64,000 nucleotides of DNA, taken from positions 186,001 through 250,000 of the forward strand of contig JASENG010000001.1 of NCBI GenBank assembly GCA_030027265.1, written 5' to 3'. This document shows, piece by piece, positions 7,688-16,935 of this stretch. Source of the DNA: Lysinibacillus fusiformis. GTDB taxonomy: Bacteria; Bacillota; Bacilli; Bacillales_A; Planococcaceae. The stretch's first letter is position 1. Every line of letters begins with the position of its first letter. The notes below the pieces were generated by a model. The model saw only the letters and a program-made list of their open reading frames with translations. It was not told the DNA's origin and did no database searches. Position numbers and translations under genes: made by a program.

Positions 7688-10054
7688 GTGATCGCTGAAC
7701 GCGCGTTGAAAACATTAGAATATGATAAAGTACGTGAACAAGTTGCCAAATTTTGTACCTCTTCACTTGGAAAAAGTGCAATCGAGCAACTAATTCCCGA
7801 AACTGATTTTGAGACAGTAGTAGAACTGCTGGAAGAGATGGATGAAGGGCTTGCCATTTTACGAGTAAAAGGCAATGTACCAATGGGCGGTATTTTTGAT
7901 GTGCGTCCACAATCCAAACGGGCTCAAATCGGCGGGATGCTAAGCCCGATGGAATTAATGGAGATTGCAAGTACAATTCGTGCGAGCAGAATTCTTCGAA
8001 ATTTCATAGAGGATCTTGAACAAGAAGGAAATATCTCGATTCCTCATTTTGTTGAACGAAAGGAGCAATTGCCGATTTTAACGGCACTGCAGCATGAAAT
8101 CAATGATTGCATCGATGATAATGGGGCAGTATTGGACTCTGCAAGTACGACATTGCGTTCAATTCGACAATCTCTTAGAGCAGAGGAAGCAAAGGTGCGC
8201 CAAAAACTAGAAAGCTTGACTCGAGGCTCAAATGCCGCAAAGATGCTTTCGGATGCCATCGTTACGATTCGAAATGACCGTTTTGTTATTCCTGTCAAAC
8301 AAGAATACCGTGCCCATTATGGAGGGATTGTGCATGACCAGTCCTCATCAGGGCAAACACTTTTCATCGAACCGGAATCTGTTGTCGTAGCAAATAACGA
8401 AATTCAACGTTTAAAGGTGAAGGAAAAAGCCGAAATCGAGCGTATTTTAGTCGAGTTGTCAGCAAAAGTGCAGGAAGTTGCCCACGACCTTTTTGTCCTA
8501 GTACAAATTCTGGGTGATATCGACGTCATCCTGGCTAAAGGAAAATTTGGCCAGTCAAATAAATGCACAAAGCCAAAGATGAATCAAGAAGGCTATATCC
8601 GATTAGTTCGTGCCAGACATCCATTAATTTCAATTGAAGAAGCAGTTCCCAATACAATTGAATTTGGTCGAGATATTACAGCAATCGTTATCACTGGTCC
8701 AAACACAGGCGGTAAAACCGTTACTTTAAAAACAGTGGGCCTATGTACATTAATGGCGCAGGCAGGACTACCAGTGCCGGCATTAGATGGTTCTGAATTA
8801 GCTGTATTTGATCAATTATTCGCAGATATCGGAGATGAACAGTCTATCGAGCAATCGTTATCGACATTCTCGTCTCATATGGTGAATATAGTTGATATTT
8901 TAGGAAAGTTTGATGCACGTTCACTGGTGCTGTTTGATGAATTGGGTGCTGGAACAGATCCGCAAGAAGGGGCTGCCCTGGCAATCTCCATTTTAGACGA
9001 GGTAGTAGGCCGCGGTGCCCGAGTAATGGCCACAACCCACTATCCGGAATTAAAAGCATATGGCTATAATCGCCCGGGAGTTGTCAATGCAAGTGTAGAA
9101 TTTGATATTGAGACATTGAGCCCGACATATCGTTTATTAATTGGGGTTCCTGGACGTTCAAATGCTTTTGAAATTTCTAAACGTCTTGGGCTAAAAGAAT
9201 CCATTATTCAACAAGCAAGAGGCTATACAGGGACTGACAGACATGAGGTGGAAGCAATGATTGCCTCGCTGGAGGAAAGCAGACGCACATCCGAACGTGA
9301 AGCTGATGAAGCCCATGCCTTATTGGAAGAGGCCCAAAAATTGCATGAGCAATTAGAAGAACGATTAAGAACCTATGATGAAAAGAAAGAAGCATTGGAG
9401 AAAAAAGCAAAAGAAAAGGCACGTAAAATTGTTGATGACGCGAAGCTGGAATCTGAAAAGGTGATTGCCGAGCTGCGGGAAATGCGTGCAAATGCAAGCA
9501 AGGTTGTAAAAGAGCATGAACTGATCGAAGCGAAGAAAAAGCTTGATGCTGCAGCACCACAGGAAAATCAGGTGCTCAAAAAACAAGCGGAAATTCGCGA
9601 ACGTGCACAAAACCTGAAAATTGGCGATGAAGTAAAAGTATTGAGCTATGGCCAAAAGGGAACGCTCGTTGAAAAAGTTTCGGATCATGAATGGGTCGTG
9701 CAAATTGGCATACTGAAAATGAAGCTGGAAGAGTCCGATTTACAGTATGTAAAACCTGAAAAAGAAAAGCAGACAGTTGTCATGACAAATGTGAAAAATC
9801 GTAATGGTCATGTTAAACTAGAATTGGATTTACGTGGGGAACGATATGAAGAGGCAATTTTGAGAACCGAGAAATACATTGACGATGCACTTTTAGCCAA
9901 TTATCCTCGCGTATCGATTATTCATGGTAAAGGGACAGGTGCTTTAAGACAAGGAATCCAAAACTATCTAAAAGGACATAAACGTGTAAAGTCATTCCGT
10001 TACGGTGAGGCGGGAGAAGGTGGATTTGGAATTACTGTTGTAGAGTTAAAGTAA
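7688..10054 (+). CDS. mutS2: Endonuclease MutS2
   Basis: 788-aa MutS2. The MutS-type core has Walker A GPNTGGKT near residues 337-344 and Walker B in SLVLFDELGAGTDP near residue 420. A long charged coiled-coil connector follows (EEAQKLHEQLEERLRTYDEK), then the C-terminal Smr endonuclease domain with LDLRGERYEEA and IIHGKGTGALR. It acts at recombination intermediates and, in B. subtilis, in rescue of collided ribosomes. The start is GTG, set by AGGAGGTG eight bases upstream. It follows polX by 40 bases and is likely co-transcribed. Confidence 0.92.
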   Translation: MIAERALKTLEYDKVREQVAKFCTSSLGKSAIEQLIPETDFETVVELLEEMDEGLAILRVKGNVPMGGIFDVRPQSKRAQIGGMLSPMELMEIASTIRASRILRNFIEDLEQEGNISIPHFVERKEQLPILTALQHEINDCIDDNGAVLDSASTTLRSIRQSLRAEEAKVRQKLESLTRGSNAAKMLSDAIVTIRNDRFVIPVKQEYRAHYGGIVHDQSSSGQTLFIEPESVVVANNEIQRLKVKEKAEIERILVELSAKVQEVAHDLFVLVQILGDIDVILAKGKFGQSNKCTKPKMNQEGYIRLVRARHPLISIEEAVPNTIEFGRDITAIVITGPNTGGKTVTLKTVGLCTLMAQAGLPVPALDGSELAVFDQLFADIGDEQSIEQSLSTFSSHMVNIVDILGKFDARSLVLFDELGAGTDPQEGAALAISILDEVVGRGARVMATTHYPELKAYGYNRPGVVNASVEFDIETLSPTYRLLIGVPGRSNAFEISKRLGLKESIIQQARGYTGTDRHEVEAMIASLEESRRTSEREADEAHALLEEAQKLHEQLEERLRTYDEKKEALEKKAKEKARKIVDDAKLESEKVIAELREMRANASKVVKEHELIEAKKKLDAAAPQENQVLKKQAEIRERAQNLKIGDEVKVLSYGQKGTLVEKVSDHEWVVQIGILKMKLEESDLQYVKPEKEKQTVVMTNVKNRNGHVKLELDLRGERYEEAILRTEKYIDDALLANYPRVSIIHGKGTGALRQGIQNYLKGHKRVKSFRYGEAGEGGFGITVVELK

Positions 10055-10065
10055 CCTTGTTCCAA

Positions 10066-10088
10066 TTCTAAAGGGACTCCCTTTAGAA
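10066..10088. terminator. Hairpin after mutS2
   Basis: TTCTAAAGGGA / TCCCTTTAGAA around a single base, a perfect palindrome. It is followed by an A-run rather than a T-run, so its strength as a plus-strand terminator is doubtful. Confidence 0.4.
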
Positions 10089-10200
10089 AAAATTGATCTT
10101 CCTGGCTGATTTCCAAAAAATAAAGGATTGCCCGAGTTTCGGGTAAATCTCTCAAGGTAGAAATCGATAGGTACAATTAGTGAAAAAGGAGTTGGCTTTC

Positions 10201-10614
10201 ATGCTGGATTCAAAGTTTTGGCAACATCCTTTAGTCGAAACAGCCGGGTATTTTAGTGTTGTGATTCTTTGTTTAATTGTTTCCATGGTCATATTCGAAC
10301 TGGTAACGAAGTATAAAAACTGGGAAGAAATAAAGAATGGAAATGTTGCTGTTGCACTTGCAACAGGCGGTAAAATACTTGGTATATGCAATATTTTTAG
10401 ATATTCTATTGAACGTCATTCTTCTTTGCTGGAAATGATCGGATGGGGTTTATTTGGATTCACCTTATTAATTTTTGCATATATACTATTTGAATTTTTA
10501 ACACCTCGTTTTAAAATCGATGAGGAAATCGAAAATGAAAACCGGTCAGTTGGCTTTATATCTCTTACCATCTCAGTGGGACTGTCATTTGTAATCGGAG
10601 CAAGTATTTCGTAG
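10201..10614 (+). CDS. yshE: DUF350 family membrane protein (YshE-like)
   Basis: 137-aa membrane protein with four hydrophobic helices. The position after mutS2 and the length match B. subtilis YshE (DUF350). The start ATG at 10201 follows AAAAAGGAG with an acceptable spacer; a GTG 21 bases upstream is possible but would overlap the ribosome site. Two amphipathic charged segments (ELVTKYKNWEEIKNG and FKIDEEIENENRS) lie in the loops. The function of the family is not known. Confidence 0.75.
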   Translation: MLDSKFWQHPLVETAGYFSVVILCLIVSMVIFELVTKYKNWEEIKNGNVAVALATGGKILGICNIFRYSIERHSSLLEMIGWGLFGFTLLIFAYILFEFLTPRFKIDEEIENENRSVGFISLTISVGLSFVIGASIS

Positions 10615-10624
10615 GAGCTTAGTT

Positions 10625-10705
10625 ATGGAAAAATTAGCAAAAATATTAATTGTAGTATGCATTTTGTTTGTTATTGTAGGGATATATTATCTAACAACTT
10701 TATAA
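10625..10705 (+). CDS. Possible 26-aa single-helix membrane peptide
   Basis: MEKLAKILIVVCILFVIVGI and a short tail: a lysine-bearing N-terminus and one hydrophobic helix. An AGGAG site overlaps the yshE stop codon, seven bases before the ATG, and the reading frame ends just ahead of a strong terminator. Together these suggest a translated last cistron of the yshE unit. No function can be assigned. Confidence 0.5.
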   Translation: MEKLAKILIVVCILFVIVGIYYLTTL

Positions 10706-10718
10706 GGTCAATTTATGA

Positions 10719-10756
10719 GACAAGTAGACACTTTTGAATCTACTTGTCTTTTTTTT
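10719..10756 (+). terminator. Terminator of the yshE unit
   Basis: Perfect 10-bp stem GACAAGTAGA (10719-10728) / TCTACTTGTC (10739-10748) followed by eight T. Confidence 0.85.
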
Positions 10757-10844
10757 AGAAAAATTTAAATCTATTATCTCGCATAAATGTAATAGAAAAT
10801 AAATGCTTTTTCTAGCTAAAAATCGAAAGTTTTACAAAAATAGT

Positions 10845-10873
10845 TTGAAAGGCAATTCCTTTTCCATTATAAT
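10845..10873 (+). promoter_or_regulatory. Sigma-A promoter of lcfA
   Basis: TTGAAA (10845-10850), a 17-base spacer and TATAAT (10868-10873), 44 bases before the lcfA start. No FadR-type palindrome is visible at this promoter; the only copy lies upstream of fadR. Confidence 0.7.
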
Positions 10874-10917
10874 GAATTGTAAGAATATTAAAAACATTGA
10901 ACGAAGGGGAGTTGTAG

Positions 10918-12612
10918 ATGACTGACAAGGTTTGGCTTTCCCAATACCCGAAAGAAATCCCTCGCAGCATGACTTACGAGAATGTTCCTGTTCAAAGCTT
11001 TTTAACGATGGCCTATGAGAATTATCCAAGCAAAGTAGCGATCCATTTCATGGGGAGGGATGTATCGTACAAAGAACTATATGAATCTTCTTTAAAATTC
11101 GCGAATTATTTAAGGCGTTTAGGGGTTGAAAAAGGTGACCGTGTTGCCATAATGCTGCCGAACTGTCCGCAATCCGTTATTGCCTATTACGGTACATTAT
11201 ACGCAGGCGGAATCGTCGTTCAAACAAATCCACTGTATACGGAACGTGAGCTGCAATATCAGATGGCAGACGCAGGGGTTAAAGTAATATTGGCAATGGA
11301 TATCTTATTTCCGCGAATTACAAAAGTGTTAAATGACACTAAAATTGAAAACGTTATCATTACAGGAATAAAAGATTATTTACCATTCCCAAAAAATCTT
11401 GTCTATCCTTTTATCCAGAAAAAACAATACGGGTTTAGCGTGAAGGTTGAGCATAAAGGGTTAACGCATTTATTTACGGAAATAATGCGTATTGGCGAGG
11501 CGACACCGATTGACCTTGAAGAATTTGATATCGAAGAAGAAATTGCACTTTTGCAATATACAGGAGGCACAACAGGATCTCCTAAGGGGGTCATGCTAAC
11601 GCATAAAAACTTAATTGCGAATACAAAAATGTGTGATGCCTGGATGTACCAATGTAAAGAGGGAGAAGAAATCATTTTGGGAGTATTGCCATTTTTCCAT
11701 GTATACGGGATGACAACGGTACTTCTTTTATCGGTCATGCAAGGTTTTAAAATGGTTCTGCTTCCTAAATTTGATGCGGTACAGGTATTGAAGACGATTG
11801 AAAAACAAAAGCCTACTCTTTTCCCGGGTGCACCAACAATGTATATTGGACTGCTGAATCATCCAGATATCGGAGATTACAATTTATCCTCTATAAAAGC
11901 GTGTTTAAGCGGCTCATCACCGCTGCCACTCGATGTACAGCAGAAGTTTGAAGCAGTGACTGGCGGAAAGCTTGTGGAGGGATATGGGCTAACAGAGACA
12001 TCTCCTGTTACACATGCGAACTTCATTTGGGAAAATCGGGTGACAGGGTCGATTGGAGTTCCATGGCCAGATACAGATGCTGCAATCATTAAATCATCGG
12101 AAGGAGAGTTATTGCCGCCCGGTGAAGTTGGGGAAATTGCCATAAAGGGCCCACAAGTAATGAAAGGCTATTGGAATCGTCCGGAAGATACAGCCATGAC
12201 TTTTGTGGATGGCTGGTTTTTAACTGGCGATTTAGGTTATATGGATGAAAATGGGTATTTTTATGTAGTGGATCGCAAGAAAGATATGATTATTGCTGGC
12301 GGCTTCAATATTTATCCTCGCGAAGTCGAAGAGGTGCTATATGAGCATGAAGCAATTCAAGAATGTGTAGTTGCGGGTATACCAGATCCTTACCGCGGAG
12401 AAACTGTTAAAGCTTATATAGTGCTGCGGGAAGGGAAAACGGCTACGGAAGAAGAATTGAATAAATACTGCCGTGAAAACTTGGCTGCATATAAAGTGCC
12501 GCGTCAATATGAGTTCAGGAAAGAATTGCCAAAGACGGCTGTAGGCAAAATTTTAAGACGCAGTTTAGTGGAAGAAGAAAAACAAAAAATTACGGCATTA
12601 GAAGCAAAGTAA
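10918..12612 (+). CDS. lcfA: Long-chain fatty-acid-CoA ligase
   Basis: 564-aa acyl-CoA synthetase that activates fatty acids to acyl-CoA for beta-oxidation. AMP-binding motifs: P-loop YTGGTTGSPKGVMLTH near residue 213, GYGLTETSPV near 355, the hinge and aspartate motif WFLTGDLGYMDENG near 432, and the C-terminal catalytic lysine in KTAVGKILRR near 540. It starts at an ATG after AAGGGGAG. It heads the beta-oxidation cluster lcfA-fadR-fadB-etfB-etfA, in the same order as in B. subtilis. Confidence 0.9.
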   Translation: MTDKVWLSQYPKEIPRSMTYENVPVQSFLTMAYENYPSKVAIHFMGRDVSYKELYESSLKFANYLRRLGVEKGDRVAIMLPNCPQSVIAYYGTLYAGGIVVQTNPLYTERELQYQMADAGVKVILAMDILFPRITKVLNDTKIENVIITGIKDYLPFPKNLVYPFIQKKQYGFSVKVEHKGLTHLFTEIMRIGEATPIDLEEFDIEEEIALLQYTGGTTGSPKGVMLTHKNLIANTKMCDAWMYQCKEGEEIILGVLPFFHVYGMTTVLLLSVMQGFKMVLLPKFDAVQVLKTIEKQKPTLFPGAPTMYIGLLNHPDIGDYNLSSIKACLSGSSPLPLDVQQKFEAVTGGKLVEGYGLTETSPVTHANFIWENRVTGSIGVPWPDTDAAIIKSSEGELLPPGEVGEIAIKGPQVMKGYWNRPEDTAMTFVDGWFLTGDLGYMDENGYFYVVDRKKDMIIAGGFNIYPREVEEVLYEHEAIQECVVAGIPDPYRGETVKAYIVLREGKTATEEELNKYCRENLAAYKVPRQYEFRKELPKTAVGKILRRSLVEEEKQKITALEAK

Positions 12613-12625
12613 TTTAGTGGAATGA

Positions 12626-12679
12626 TTGACAGAATCTTTATTAAATTATAATATGAAAATATGAATGAATAGTCATTCA
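12626..12679 (+). promoter_or_regulatory. Promoter and FadR operator ahead of fadR
   Basis: TTGACA (12626-12631) with TAATAT at 12649 (17-base spacer; TATAAT at 12647 gives 15). Immediately downstream lies TGAATGAATAGTCATTCA (12662-12679), an exact match to the known B. subtilis FadR consensus TGAATGANTANTCATTCA. FadR bound here would block its own promoter; acyl-CoA releases it. A T-run after the palindrome could also let it act as an lcfA terminator. Confidence 0.85.
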
Positions 12680-12795
12680 TATTTTCGTATTTTTTTGGAC
12701 AAAAAAGTGTCAGGCACTCCAGAGTCTAATAAAAATACAGATAAAGGCTTATCATGAGAGCAGTAAAAGCTTAGTTTTAAATGGTGGTGAACAAC

Positions 12796-13377
12796 ATGAA
12801 ACGAGATAAACCCAAGTATAAGCAAATTATCGATGCTGCTGTCATTGCAATCGCAGAAAACGGCTATCATCAAGCACAAATTTCTAAAATTGCAAAGCAA
12901 GCAGGCGTTGCAGACGGAACAATCTACTTATATTTCAAAAATAAAGAAGATATTTTGATTTCCGTCTTTCAAGAAAAAATGGGTGTCTTCGTAGAATCTC
13001 TACAAGAAATCATTCAGAATGGTGAGTCGTCAGCTGATAAATTATCAAAAATGATTGATAACCATTTTAATGTTTTAGCAAAAGATCGCCACCTTGCAAC
13101 AGTAACGCAATTAGAGTTGAGACAATCAAACAAAGAAATCAGATTGAAAATTAACTCCATCCTAAAAGAATATCTAAAACTGCTTGATGAGATTCTTATT
13201 GAGGGAATGTTTAAAGGCGAGTTTAATTCTACAATGGATGTGAGAATAGCTCGGCAAATGGTATTTGGAACAATTGATGAAACGATTACAAGCTGGGTCA
13301 TGAACGAATTCCGATACGATTTGATAGAGACAGCGCCAAAAGTACGGCATTTGCTGTTAAATGGTTTAAAAAGTTAA
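12796..13377 (+). CDS. fadR: TetR-family fatty-acid metabolism regulator FadR
   Basis: 193-aa repressor of beta-oxidation genes, released by long-chain acyl-CoA. The N-terminal TetR helix-turn-helix is highly conserved: IIDAAVIAIAENGYHQAQIS and VADGTIYLYFKNKEDILISV. The ATG at 12796 (MKRDKPKYKQ) matches the family start and has GGTGGTGAA upstream; an ATG 15 bases earlier lies in the ribosome site. The operator at 12662 upstream indicates autoregulation. Confidence 0.9.
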   Translation: MKRDKPKYKQIIDAAVIAIAENGYHQAQISKIAKQAGVADGTIYLYFKNKEDILISVFQEKMGVFVESLQEIIQNGESSADKLSKMIDNHFNVLAKDRHLATVTQLELRQSNKEIRLKINSILKEYLKLLDEILIEGMFKGEFNSTMDVRIARQMVFGTIDETITSWVMNEFRYDLIETAPKVRHLLLNGLKS

Positions 13378-13537
13378 CAAAATTTCAGCTCATATTCAGT
13401 CTGAAGTTTTGTCAGGCTAGTGCTTCTTGAATAGATTCAATGAGGCATTTGGATTCCGGATGGTTTTCACATCTGTATATGTGAGGCTTATTATAGGGGT
13501 TATCGATCAGTCAGTTTTTACAAGAGGGAGTGGGAGA

Positions 13538-14311
13538 ATGGAGTTTCTAAGTTGGAAAGTTGAAAAAGGGGTAGCTATCGTAACAATTCAACGACCTCCT
13601 GCAAATGCATTATCGCGTGATTTAATTTTAGAAGTAGATGAAATGTTAAATGCTGTTGAAAATGAGGATGCGATTCGCGTGATAGTTCTTCACGGGGAAG
13701 GAAGATTCTTTTCGGCTGGTGCAGATATTAAAGAATTTACCGAGGTTTCTTCAGGTGCGGAATTCTCGAAATTGTCTGCAAAAGGCCAAGAAGTATTTGA
13801 ACGCTTGGAATCGTTCAAAAAGCCAGTGATTGCAGCCATTCATGGAGCCGCTTTGGGCGGTGGTCTAGAACTGGCGATGGCATGTCATATTCGATATGTC
13901 GCAGACGATGCTAAATTAGGTTTACCTGAGCTGCAGCTTGGATTAATTCCAGGATTTGCTGGAACCCAGCGTTTGCCGCGTTATGTTGGTGCAGCAAAAG
14001 CGGCAGAAATGCTCTTTACAAGTGAACCAATCACAGGAGCAGAGGCTGTACAAGCAGGTCTTGCAACGCAGTCTTTCTCAGTAAATGAGCTTCTGCCAAA
14101 CGTTTTAGAGATTGCACAAAAAATTGCATCAAAAAGCCCGGTAGCCCTAAAGGCAGCGATTGATATGCTGCAATACGCCAAGCATCAGGCATATTATGAT
14201 GGGGTGAAGGCGGAGGCAGCTAGTTTTGGTACTGTATTTGAATCCGAGGATGCAAAAGAAGGTATTCAAGCTTTCATTGAAAAACGTAAACCTAGCTTTA
14301 CGGGCAAGTAA
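13538..14311 (+). CDS. fadB: Enoyl-CoA hydratase
   Basis: 257-aa crotonase-family enzyme that hydrates trans-2-enoyl-CoA in beta-oxidation. The oxyanion-hole motif HGAALGGGLELAMACHIRY and the second conserved block LPELQLGLIPGFAGTQRLPR (a segment of the active site) are both present, as is SAGADIKEF for CoA binding. The start follows AGGGAGTGGGAGA. Long crotonases can be bifunctional, but this one lacks a dehydrogenase domain. The 160-base gap from fadR holds no second FadR box. Confidence 0.87.
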   Translation: MEFLSWKVEKGVAIVTIQRPPANALSRDLILEVDEMLNAVENEDAIRVIVLHGEGRFFSAGADIKEFTEVSSGAEFSKLSAKGQEVFERLESFKKPVIAAIHGAALGGGLELAMACHIRYVADDAKLGLPELQLGLIPGFAGTQRLPRYVGAAKAAEMLFTSEPITGAEAVQAGLATQSFSVNELLPNVLEIAQKIASKSPVALKAAIDMLQYAKHQAYYDGVKAEAASFGTVFESEDAKEGIQAFIEKRKPSFTGK

Positions 14312-14389
14312 CTTGCTAGTTTCATAATATTGAAAAATTAAACATAGATTGTACAAGCAATCGATAATCGCATTGGGAGGTTAGTATAT

Positions 14390-15163
14390 ATGAACATTTT
14401 TGTATTAGTTAAACGTACATTTGACACAGAGGAAAAAATTGTTGTAGCCAATGGCAAAATCCAGGAGGATGGTGCTGAATTTATCATCAACCCTTATGAT
14501 GAATACGCTATTGAAGAAGCGATTCAAGTACGTGATGCTAAGGGCGGGAAAGTGACAGTTGTAACAATCGGCGGTGAAGATGCTGAGAAACAACTTAGAA
14601 CCGCTTTAGCGATGGGTGCTGATGAAGCAGTCCTTATTAATACTGAAGATGATTTGGATGAATTAGATCAATATTCTGCTGCTACAATTCTGGCAGAATA
14701 TTTAAAAGATAAAGAGGCGGATTTAATTTTAGCCGGTAATGTGGCAATCGATGGCGGTACTGGTCAAGTCGGTCCACGTGTTGCAGATTTGCTTGGCATT
14801 AACTATGTGACGACAATTACAGATTTAGAAATTGATGGGACAAATGTTAAAATTGTTCGAGATATCGAAGGAGATTCAGAGATTATTGAAACTTCCCTGC
14901 CGTTACTGGTGACAGCTCAACAAGGGTTAAATGAACCTCGTTATCCTTCTCTTCCAGGGATTATGAAAGCGAAGAAGAAACCGCTTGCAGAGCTTGAACT
15001 AGATGATTTAGATATTGATGAGGACGATGTAGAAGTGAAAATCGAGATTGTTGATATTTTCCTTCCTCCTCAAAAAGCAGCTGGTCGTGTATTAGAAGGG
15101 GAACTTTCACAACAAGTGAAGGAACTAGTGAACTTACTTCATTCAGAGGCAAAAGTAGTCTAA
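14390..15163 (+). CDS. etfB: Electron transfer flavoprotein, beta subunit
   Basis: 257-aa EtfB, which forms a heterodimer with EtfA to accept electrons from acyl-CoA dehydrogenase. It begins MNIFVLVKRTFDTEEKI and shows the family's AMP-binding stretch DLILAGNVAIDGGTGQVGPR with VADLLGINYVT following. The ribosome site is GGGAGG. It is 31 bases upstream of etfA. Confidence 0.92.
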   Translation: MNIFVLVKRTFDTEEKIVVANGKIQEDGAEFIINPYDEYAIEEAIQVRDAKGGKVTVVTIGGEDAEKQLRTALAMGADEAVLINTEDDLDELDQYSAATILAEYLKDKEADLILAGNVAIDGGTGQVGPRVADLLGINYVTTITDLEIDGTNVKIVRDIEGDSEIIETSLPLLVTAQQGLNEPRYPSLPGIMKAKKKPLAELELDDLDIDEDDVEVKIEIVDIFLPPQKAAGRVLEGELSQQVKELVNLLHSEAKVV

Positions 15164-15194
15164 AAAACAAAGACGGTAACGGAGGGAAAATCAT

Positions 15195-16172
15195 ATGGCA
15201 AACAAAGTATTAGTTTTAGGCGAAGTTCGTGAAGGTGTATTACGTAATGTTTCATTTGAAGCAGTTGCAGCAGCAAAACAAATCGCTGATGGCGGAGAAG
15301 TTGTAGGCGTATTGCTTGGGGATAGTGTTGCATCTCTTGCAAATGAGCTAATTGCTTATGGCGCAGATCGTGTTGTTACTGTGGAACATCCACATTTAAA
15401 ATCATACACTTCAGATGGCTATAGCCAAGCATTCTTAGCTGTTTATGAGCAAGAAAAACCAGAAGGCATTGTATTTGGGCATACATCTTTAGGAAAAGAT
15501 TTATCTCCAAAGTTAGCTTCGAAATTACAATCCGGCCTTATTTCGGACGTAACAGAAATTGAAGGTTCGGGGGATGATGCAGTTTTCATTCGCCCAATCT
15601 ACTCTGGTAAAGCATTCGAAAAGGTAAAAGTGAAAGATGGCGTTGTATTTGTGACAATTCGTCCCAACAACATCAAACCTTTAGAAAAAAATGCAACTCT
15701 TACTGGCGATGTAGCATCCATTTCAGTAGACGTTCAAAATTTACGCACAATCATTAAAGACGTAGTACGTAAAGCTTCGACTGGTGTGGATTTATCGGAA
15801 GCAAAAATTGTTGTTGCAGGTGGACGCGGCGTGAAATCTGCAGAAGGTTTCGAGCCATTAAAAGAGCTGGCTAACCTGCTTGGTGGTGCAGTAGGTGCAT
15901 CTCGTGGCGCTTGTGATGCAGATTACTGTGATTATTCACTTCAAATCGGTCAAACAGGTAAAGTAGTAACACCAGATCTTTATATTGCCGCAGGTATTTC
16001 TGGAGCAATCCAGCATTTAGCTGGTATGTCGAATTCCAAAGTAATTGTTGCCATTAACAAAGATCCGGAAGCAAATATCTTCAAGGTGGCAGACTATGGA
16101 ATTGTCGGTGATTTATTCGAAGTAATTCCATTGCTAATCGAAGAATTTAAAGCGTTAAAAGTAAATTCTTAA
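15195..16172 (+). CDS. etfA: Electron transfer flavoprotein, alpha subunit
   Basis: 325-aa EtfA, the FAD-binding subunit. The C-terminal domain has VAGGRGVKSAEGFEPLKELA, GASRGACDADYCD, and the flavin-binding run starting QIGQTGKVVTPDLYIAAGIS and continuing to HLAGMSNSKVIVAINKDPEA. It starts after ACGGAGGG and ends the beta-oxidation cluster before a strong terminator. Confidence 0.93.
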   Translation: MANKVLVLGEVREGVLRNVSFEAVAAAKQIADGGEVVGVLLGDSVASLANELIAYGADRVVTVEHPHLKSYTSDGYSQAFLAVYEQEKPEGIVFGHTSLGKDLSPKLASKLQSGLISDVTEIEGSGDDAVFIRPIYSGKAFEKVKVKDGVVFVTIRPNNIKPLEKNATLTGDVASISVDVQNLRTIIKDVVRKASTGVDLSEAKIVVAGGRGVKSAEGFEPLKELANLLGGAVGASRGACDADYCDYSLQIGQTGKVVTPDLYIAAGISGAIQHLAGMSNSKVIVAINKDPEANIFKVADYGIVGDLFEVIPLLIEEFKALKVNS

Positions 16173-16186
16173 GGATAAAATCATTA

Positions 16187-16220
16187 AAACCTCGCCGAAA
16201 TAGTGGCGAGGTTTTACTAT
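16187..16220 (+). terminator. Terminator after etfA
   Basis: Perfect 11-bp stem AAAACCTCGCC (16187-16197) / GGCGAGGTTTT (16206-16216) with a short T-tract. Confidence 0.85.
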
Positions 16221-16410
16221 GGATTTGGAATTGTAAAAGGATGTTAGATGCTTTATTAGGCCATCTTAACAATAAAACACCTCTATTTTCATTATTAAGA
16301 TTATAGAAGAATTGTAAATTTTATGTTTGGATTTCAGTTCACTTTACTATCTGATTTATTTCTATCGTGATATACTACATTCAGATGTTAGATTTAAGGA
16401 GGCTATTAAA

Positions 16411-16725
16411 ATGGCAATTGTACATGTAACAGATCAAAACTTTTCGGAAGAAATCGCTTCAGGCGTTGTATTAGTAGATTTTTGGGCTACTTGGTGCGGA
16501 CCATGCAAAATGATCGCTCCTGTATTGGAAGAAATCGATGCAGAAATCGGAGATCAAGTTAAAATCGCAAAATTAGACGTAGACAACAACCAAGCAACTG
16601 CTGCTGAATACCAAGTAATGTCAATTCCAACATTACTACTATTCAAAGACGGCGAACTAAAAGCAAAAACTGTTGGATTCCAGCCAAAAGAAGCGTTAAT
16701 CGAATTCATTAACGAAAATCAATAA
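16411..16725 (+). CDS. trxA: Thioredoxin
   Basis: 104-aa thioredoxin 1, the general cytosolic protein-disulfide reductant. The active site W28-C29-G30-P31-C32 and the conserved cis-proline in SIPTLLLF are present. The ATG at 16411 follows AAGGAGG; the open frame upstream is not typical of the family. It is monocistronic, between terminators. Confidence 0.95.
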   Translation: MAIVHVTDQNFSEEIASGVVLVDFWATWCGPCKMIAPVLEEIDAEIGDQVKIAKLDVDNNQATAAEYQVMSIPTLLLFKDGELKAKTVGFQPKEALIEFINENQ

Positions 16726-16731
16726 GAGGCA

Positions 16732-16766
16732 ATCCCAAAAGCTCTCATGCTTTTGGGATGTTTTTT
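16732..16766 (+). terminator. Terminator after trxA
   Basis: Perfect 11-bp stem ATCCCAAAAGC / GCTTTTGGGAT followed by GTTTTTTG. Confidence 0.85.
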
Positions 16767-16784
16767 GTTTTTATGTTTGAAGTA

Positions 16785-16819
16785 AGGGAAGTGTCTAATA
16801 CTATGGGCACTTCCTTTTT
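16785..16819. terminator. Second hairpin between trxA and uvrC
   Basis: GGAAGTG (16787-16793) / CACTTCC (16808-16814) followed by five T. Weaker backup terminator or leader hairpin. Confidence 0.45.
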
Positions 16820-16935
16820 ACTTTTTCAAAATTAGAAAGATGCATTGCCTGTTTAAGCTGAAAATCGAATTTTCAATCGCTTAACCCTCTTCAAATCTTA
16901 TATAATATATAAAAAAGCTCGTAAGGGTGAGATAG

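Noticed and set aside
7437-7976. Minus-strand open frame across the polX-mutS2 junction
   Set aside because: Antisense to two highly conserved genes, with no family resemblance and no ribosome site.
13427-13537. N-terminal extension of enoyl-CoA hydratase from an upstream TTG
   Set aside because: The extension has no family match, and a strong ribosome site lies directly before the ATG at 13538.
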